A DNA stretch of 35,580 bases from an uncultured Bacilli bacterium (GTDB lineage: Bacteria > Bacillota_I > Bacilli_A > RF39 > UBA660). This document shows positions 32,222-35,580 of this stretch, piece by piece. The position numbers were made by a program, and so were the translations under genes. The stretch lies in NCBI GenBank assembly GCA_947588765.1, contig CANPZG010000012.1:1-35580 (forward strand), read 5' to 3'. The notes under the pieces are model-generated. The model was not told where the DNA came from. It made no database searches and was given only the letters and a program-made list of their open reading frames with translations. Numbering within the stretch: the first letter of the stretch is position 1; each line of letters starts with the position of its first letter.

Positions 32222-32236
32222 TTTTTACTTGTTTTT
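32204..32236 (+). terminator. Terminator overlapping the end of coiled-coil gene copy 2
   Basis: CAAGTAGAAAC (32204-32214) pairs with GTTTTTACTTG (32221-32231), loop TAAATA, then TTTTT. The outer 3 bp of the copy-1 stem are lost, but the T-run is better. Confidence 0.7.
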
Positions 32237-32344
32237 AAATATATAAAAAATATTAGAAGAATATTAAAAATTTAATCAGTTTGAGATTTACCGAAGATTT
32301 TTAATTTATCCAAATTTCCTAACACACTCACATATTTACTGAGT

Positions 32345-32498
32345 TTATATTAGAAATATAAATTCAAGAACAACAAAGAAAGTCATAATTGCTGCTGCTA
32401 TGGGGAATCGGTTAAATTCAAAAATAGAGGAAATGGCTATTTTGATAAGCAAATATAAGAGTTTAAGGTACTTAATATACAAGTATCTTTTTAAATGA
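32345..32498 (+). pseudogene. Degraded amidase relic, copy b, with longer 3' piece
   Basis: The start resembles the other relics (TTTATATTAG, then ACAACAAAGAAAGTCATAATT for TKKVII), but the ATG and ribosome site are decayed. The junction GAATCGGTTAAAT is present. The 3' part stays open longest here: NSKIEEMAILISKYKSLR, then YLIYKYLFK and TGA at 32496-32498. It looks like the C-terminus of a separate protein, possibly a glycosyltransferase. A hairpin (AAGGTACTT/AAGTATCTT) lies over its end. Confidence 0.6.
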
Positions 32499-32528
32499 TA
32501 TAATTATCTAAAGGAGAAATTTAATAGC

Positions 32529-33527
32529 ATGAAAGTAAGTATTATTGTTCCAGTATATAATTCAGGAAAATATTTAAAGGATTGTTTAGATTCTTTAGTT
32601 AATCAAACTTTATAAGAAATAGAAATAATTGCAATTGATGATGCTTCTAGTGATAAAAGTTTAGAAATATTAAAAAATTATGAAAAGAAATATCCAAATA
32701 AAATTAAAGTTTATACTAATCCTAAAAATTTAGGACAAGGAGCTACTAGAAATAAAGGAATTAAACTTGCAACAGGAGAATATATTGGCTTTTTAGATAG
32801 TGATGATTATGTAAATTTTAATATGTATGCCAAAATGTATGAGATGGCTAAAAAGAATGATGATCCAGAGATTATAACGACCGGTTTAGTTTTTGTTAAT
32901 AATAATGACTATTTAGCAAATAGTTTTAAAGGAATATCCCAAACCAGTGGAAGTATTATAAGTGTTTTTGATAATCCTAGTGCAATATTAGATGAATCTC
33001 CATCTGTATGTAATAAATTATTTAGAAGTGATATGATTAAAAATTCTCCATTTATTGAGGAAAAAATGTGGGAAGATATTGCCTTTACTTATGCTAAAAT
33101 GTTTAAAGCTAATAAAATATTAAGATTTAATGATGCTGATTATTTTTATCGTCGTAGAGCAAATGAAGGTGTTTCTTCCCAAAATAATCAATTTAATATT
33201 CATTTATTTGATATTTTTGAGGTTAATGATTTTTTAGAAAAAGAATTAAGGGAAGCAAATAAATATGAAACATATGAATATTATATAAAATTTATTCAAA
33301 TAGCATATTCATTATATAGAGTAACTGAAATTTTTTCTTGGAATATAGATGAAAAAACAAAACAAGAATTAATTAATAAAATGTGTAAATTAATATTAGC
33401 AAAATATGGTAATTGGCGGGTTTATCCAAAAGAACTTTTATCAAGTAAAATCGGAATAATAGAACTTGAAAAAATAAATGAATATTTTATAAAAAATAAT
33501 CAATCTAAAGATATGAAAATATCTTAA
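32529..33527 (+). pseudogene. GT2-family glycosyltransferase interrupted by one stop codon
   Basis: The frame starts MKVSIIVPVYNSGKYLKDCL, the classic GT-A start. A TAA at 32613-32615 (codon 29) interrupts the usual LVNQTLxxIEIIAIDD stretch. Downstream the same frame continues intact for 304 codons, with DDASSDKS, NLGQGATRNKGI, the DxD-type LDSDDYV, then MWEDIAFTYAK and a helical C-terminus. These enzymes transfer sugars to wall or capsule polymers. One base change (CAA or AAA to TAA) would explain the stop. Restart at a later Met (32823) would lose the nucleotide-sugar site, so the gene is probably inactive. AAGGAG precedes the ATG. A sequencing error or rare readthrough is possible. Confidence 0.8.
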
Positions 33528-33570
33528 AAATTAATTTTAAAGCTTTCACCAAATAAGTAAATAAACATAC

Positions 33571-33690
33571 TTTATATTAGGTGATAAACTATGGATGAAA
33601 GAGCAACAAAAAAGGTTTTAATTGATGCCGGGCATGGAGGTATCGGTTAAATCCAAAAATATAGGAAATGGCTATTTTGGTAAAGAAATA
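33571..33690 (+). pseudogene. Amidase start relic, copy c
   Basis: The ATG at 33591 opens the same 19-codon frame as copy a, ending at TAA 33648-33650. DNA identity to copy a is complete from TTATATTAGG through CCAAAAATA. The 3' piece (NPKI, stop, EMAILVKKY) is shorter and diverges after GAAATATT. Confidence 0.75.
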
Positions 33691-33761
33691 TTAGTTTATT
33701 GTCAAAAAAATTTTAATTATAATTTATTTAACAATTCATATGTAAAAAAATAATATAAATA

Positions 33762-33790
33762 TTTTCAAATTTTTAATTATGGTATATAAT
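33762..33790 (+). promoter_or_regulatory. Promoter of the 384-residue protein gene
   Basis: TTTTCA (33762-33767), a 17-nt spacer, TATAAT (33785-33790). The predicted start near 33797 excludes the in-frame ATG at 33779 and supports the ATG at 33854. Confidence 0.5.
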
Positions 33791-33853
33791 TATAGTAAAT
33801 TAGTATGTAGTAAAAAAATTATGACACTATATTTTGAAAGAAGGTTATTATTA

Positions 33854-35008
33854 ATGAACAATACATTTTCAACACAAAATAAAACTTATGAAGAATTATT
33901 AGAATTTAAAAAAGAAAAAATTAATGAATGGTTAAATTATTTAAATATTAACAACGATGATGATTTTAATTGGAAATTGAAGAATCGAGTTTTTGTAAGC
34001 GGATTTCCTAATATTTTATATGCATTAAAAAAAATAAATAGTGATGAACTTATAGATACTCAAGAAAAAGTATTATCTTTAATAGGCACCTCTGTTAATG
34101 TATCCAATCGAGAAAAAGTTTATAGTTTGGTTAAACAATTGAAAGATTTAGAAGATGGTAATATAGTAAATCTTTCAATATTGGATGATAAATTAGATGA
34201 GAATTTAAACTATGATTTAGATGGAAATATTATTTTAACAAAAGCAGAATATGATAAATTAGAAAGTATTGAAAAAGAACATTTAAAAATGAAAAATTCA
34301 GATTTTGTTATTAAAATAAATAAGGGATTAATACTTCCAAAAATGCATCCTAATTATTATGATAATAGAATATTTATAAAAATTTTTGATGAAAAAAATT
34401 ACTTAATTCAAATTAATAATGATAGGTATGAAATTAAAACAAAATATTTTTATAATGAAATAAAAGAAACAATTGAAAATAATTTAGATAATTTGATTAG
34501 TATTGCAAAATTGCAAAATAAAAAAAATATTGATAAAAATTGGATTGACAATAATCAAATTTCAAAAATTACAATTAAATATAATGGGTTAATTATTTAT
34601 TTAAATGGTCAAGTTAGTGATGAAATAGGTAATTTTTGTAATTACTTTATAAATATTCTAAAAAAAATTGTAATTGAAGATGCTAATAAAGATGATTATG
34701 ATTTTTTGTTAAAAAAATTGAATGTAAATTTTAACAATACAGTTTTTAATGGTGAAAGCAATGTTGATAAAAAAGATTTAATTATTAAAAAATTATTAGA
34801 AAAAATTAAAAATTTACCTGATAATTCAGAATTTTCTTTTAAAGAATTATTAGGTGATGATTCTAATATTGTCTTTGATATAGCATTAGATACGTTAGCA
34901 AAAGTTGAAAGTAATGGCATAATTGTTCAATCAAAATATGGCCACAATTCTATAGTGGGTCTTCCTCAAAATATTACATATATTAAAAAAGGAAATATTG
35001 AAAAATAA
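33854..35008 (+). CDS. Hypothetical 384-residue protein
   Basis: I do not recognise a family. The protein is Lys/Asn/Ile-rich and soluble, with no signal peptide or membrane segment. The N-terminal part (about 1-130) is helical (EELLEFKKEKINEWLNYL, REKVYSLVKQLKDL). The middle (about 150-270) looks mixed alpha/beta (DFVIKINKGLILPKMHPNYY, ISKITIKYNGLIIYLNG). The C-terminal 60 residues (SEFSFKELLGDDSN, LDTLAKVESNGIIVQSKYG) could be a winged helix. ATG 33854 is chosen because AGAAGG lies 9 nt upstream and the promoter start point excludes the earlier ATG. It stands alone between amidase relics c and d and has its own terminator. Very low GC points to horizontally acquired DNA. Confidence 0.6.
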   Translation: MNNTFSTQNKTYEELLEFKKEKINEWLNYLNINNDDDFNWKLKNRVFVSGFPNILYALKKINSDELIDTQEKVLSLIGTSVNVSNREKVYSLVKQLKDLEDGNIVNLSILDDKLDENLNYDLDGNIILTKAEYDKLESIEKEHLKMKNSDFVIKINKGLILPKMHPNYYDNRIFIKIFDEKNYLIQINNDRYEIKTKYFYNEIKETIENNLDNLISIAKLQNKKNIDKNWIDNNQISKITIKYNGLIIYLNGQVSDEIGNFCNYFINILKKIVIEDANKDDYDFLLKKLNVNFNNTVFNGESNVDKKDLIIKKLLEKIKNLPDNSEFSFKELLGDDSNIVFDIALDTLAKVESNGIIVQSKYGHNSIVGLPQNITYIKKGNIEK

Positions 35009-35057
35009 TTATGATATTTAATTGTTTTATCTTTTTAATTTATTAATAAAAATGTCC

Positions 35058-35080
35058 GAATGCTTAAAGCATTCTTTGTT
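35058..35080 (+). terminator. Terminator after the 384-residue protein gene
   Basis: GAATGC (35058-35063) / GCATTC (35069-35074), loop TTAAA, then TTTGTT. It lies 50 nt after the stop. Confidence 0.6.
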
Positions 35081-35277
35081 ATGTCAAGAAATTGATTATA
35101 TAAAATTTAGCAAAAATAAAGAAAATGTTGGAATAAAATTATAAATATTAGTGATAAGAAAATGAAAATGTATAATAAATAAGAAGATTATTCCAAAATA
35201 CAAATGCTAATATTCCTGAAAAAATATTATTTACTAATGGCTAATTATATTGACTTCATTGGACAATTAAATTTTTA
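35081..35277. other. Non-coding AT-rich stretch
   Basis: No supported gene here. One frame (about 35189-35240) reads FQNTNANIPEKILFTNG before a stop, which looks like eroded coding DNA, but I cannot name its source. Confidence 0.4.
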
Positions 35278-35349
35278 GATATTTTAAAAAAGAGGAAAAA
35301 ATTTATAATGATGCAAAATCAGGTGGATTGTGTTGGAAAGTGAAGTAGA
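35278..35349 (+). pseudogene. Frameshifted 3' fragment of the winged-helix gene
   Basis: It corresponds to the last 24 codons of the 63-residue winged-helix protein (ending NDAKSGGLCWKVK and TAG). One A is missing in the poly-A run near 35286, and there are a few substitutions. The 5' half and promoter are absent, so it is a non-functional relic carried within the direct repeat. Confidence 0.75.
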
Positions 35350-35475
35350 TTTGCTGCTTTTTTGCTGCTTTTTTAATTATTTGTTAAAATAACTAGGATA
35401 TTAATTTTTGGTTATATTAATAAAAATACAGAACAAAGTTTCATCTTTTTCATATCTTATATTAGGTGATAAACT

Positions 35476-35580
35476 ATGGATGAAAGAGCAACAAAAAAGG
35501 TGGTTGTAGATAGTGGACATGGAGGTATCGGTTAAATCCAAAAATAGAAGAAATGACTATTTTGGTAAGTAAATACAAGA
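35476..35580 (+). pseudogene. Amidase start relic, copy d
   Basis: A 19-codon frame MDERATKKVVVDSGHGGIG is followed by TAA (35533-35535), then the same 3' piece NPKIEEMTILVSKYK running to the window edge. At a few bases in GGTGGTTGTAGATAGTGG it is closer to the 22.1 kb amidase than to copies a and c, which suggests exchange between copies. Confidence 0.75.

Larger units (their letters stand above)
31201..32235 (+). repeat. 1.03 kb direct repeat, copy 2
   Basis: Second copy of the segment at 20976-22010 in the same orientation. Similarity continues more weakly past 32235 into an amidase relic, so both copies descend from a longer unit. Confidence 0.95.
35278..35580 (+). repeat. Direct repeat of about 290 bp, copy d (continues past the window)
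   Basis: Counterpart of 28057-28344. It begins within the winged-helix coding sequence and continues through the linker into an amidase relic. Compared with the first copy it has an extra GCTGCTTTTTT-like unit at about 35356-35366. Confidence 0.85.

Noticed and set aside
20976-32235. Composite transposon bounded by insertion sequences
   Set aside because: The repeats encode a coiled-coil protein, not a transposase, and I find no terminal inverted repeats or target duplications.
33779-33853. Start at ATG 33779 for the 384-residue protein
   Set aside because: It overlaps the -10 region, has no ribosome site, and the extra 25 residues look unlike the rest.

Overview
The window is a 35.6 kb piece of a very AT-rich chromosome. 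It uses the standard code: Trp is TGG and TGA is a normal stop, for example at the ends of the 1179-residue protein and the LlaJI-type nuclease. Gram-positive features include a Thr T-box leader, AGGAGG-type ribosome sites, TTGACA/TATAAT promoters, a SipW-like signal segment, an NPSTG wall anchor and a UvrX/YolD pair. I infer an uncultured, probably host-associated member of the Bacilli (RF39/RFN20-like). The sequence alone does not prove the lineage. I see no tRNA, rRNA, CRISPR array, integrase with a catalytic domain, or transposase.

Region 1 (1-3530) is the end of the str operon: rpsG tail, fusA, tuf, then a terminator. Region 2 (3.5-17.4 kb) is mostly cell-surface and housekeeping genes. 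It holds a membrane-anchored NodB deacetylase with Ig-like domains, a small ribbon-helix-helix regulator, a GLUG-repeat surface protein, an acidic single-pass membrane protein, a UvrX-type Y-family polymerase with YolD behind an SOS-like promoter, a 1179-residue protein of about 13 related helical units, a T-box-controlled HD-protein/thrS operon, and a Cys-bounded repeat protein with a sortase-type anchor.

Region 3 (17.7-20.9 kb) is a co-directional accessory cluster: an integrase-like SAM domain without a catalytic domain, a pRiA4b ORF-3-like protein, a UPF0158 protein, an unknown protein, and a metallophosphoesterase with a C-terminal zinc ribbon.

Region 4 (20.9-35.6 kb) is a mosaic. A coiled-coil gene with its promoter and terminator is present twice, as 1.03 kb near-identical direct repeats 10,225 bp apart. 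Between them lie a LlaJI/McrBC-type restriction-modification operon (XRE regulator, C5 methylase, McrB-like AAA+ protein, LlaJI-type nuclease), a winged-helix gene behind a consensus promoter with paired operators, a helicase C-terminal fragment, an AlbA_2/ATPase-like protein and a YkgJ-type Cys-cluster protein. Beyond the second repeat are a glycosyltransferase broken by one stop codon and an unknown 384-residue protein. Remnants of an N-acetylmuramoyl-L-alanine amidase start occur five times (22.1, 28.2, 32.4, 33.6 and 35.5 kb), and three of them are nearly identical with the same abrupt junction. A second direct repeat of about 290 bp (28.06 and 35.28 kb) links a piece of the winged-helix gene to an amidase relic. 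The layout suggests repeated insertion, duplication and recombination at a coiled-coil/amidase locus that now carries a defence island.
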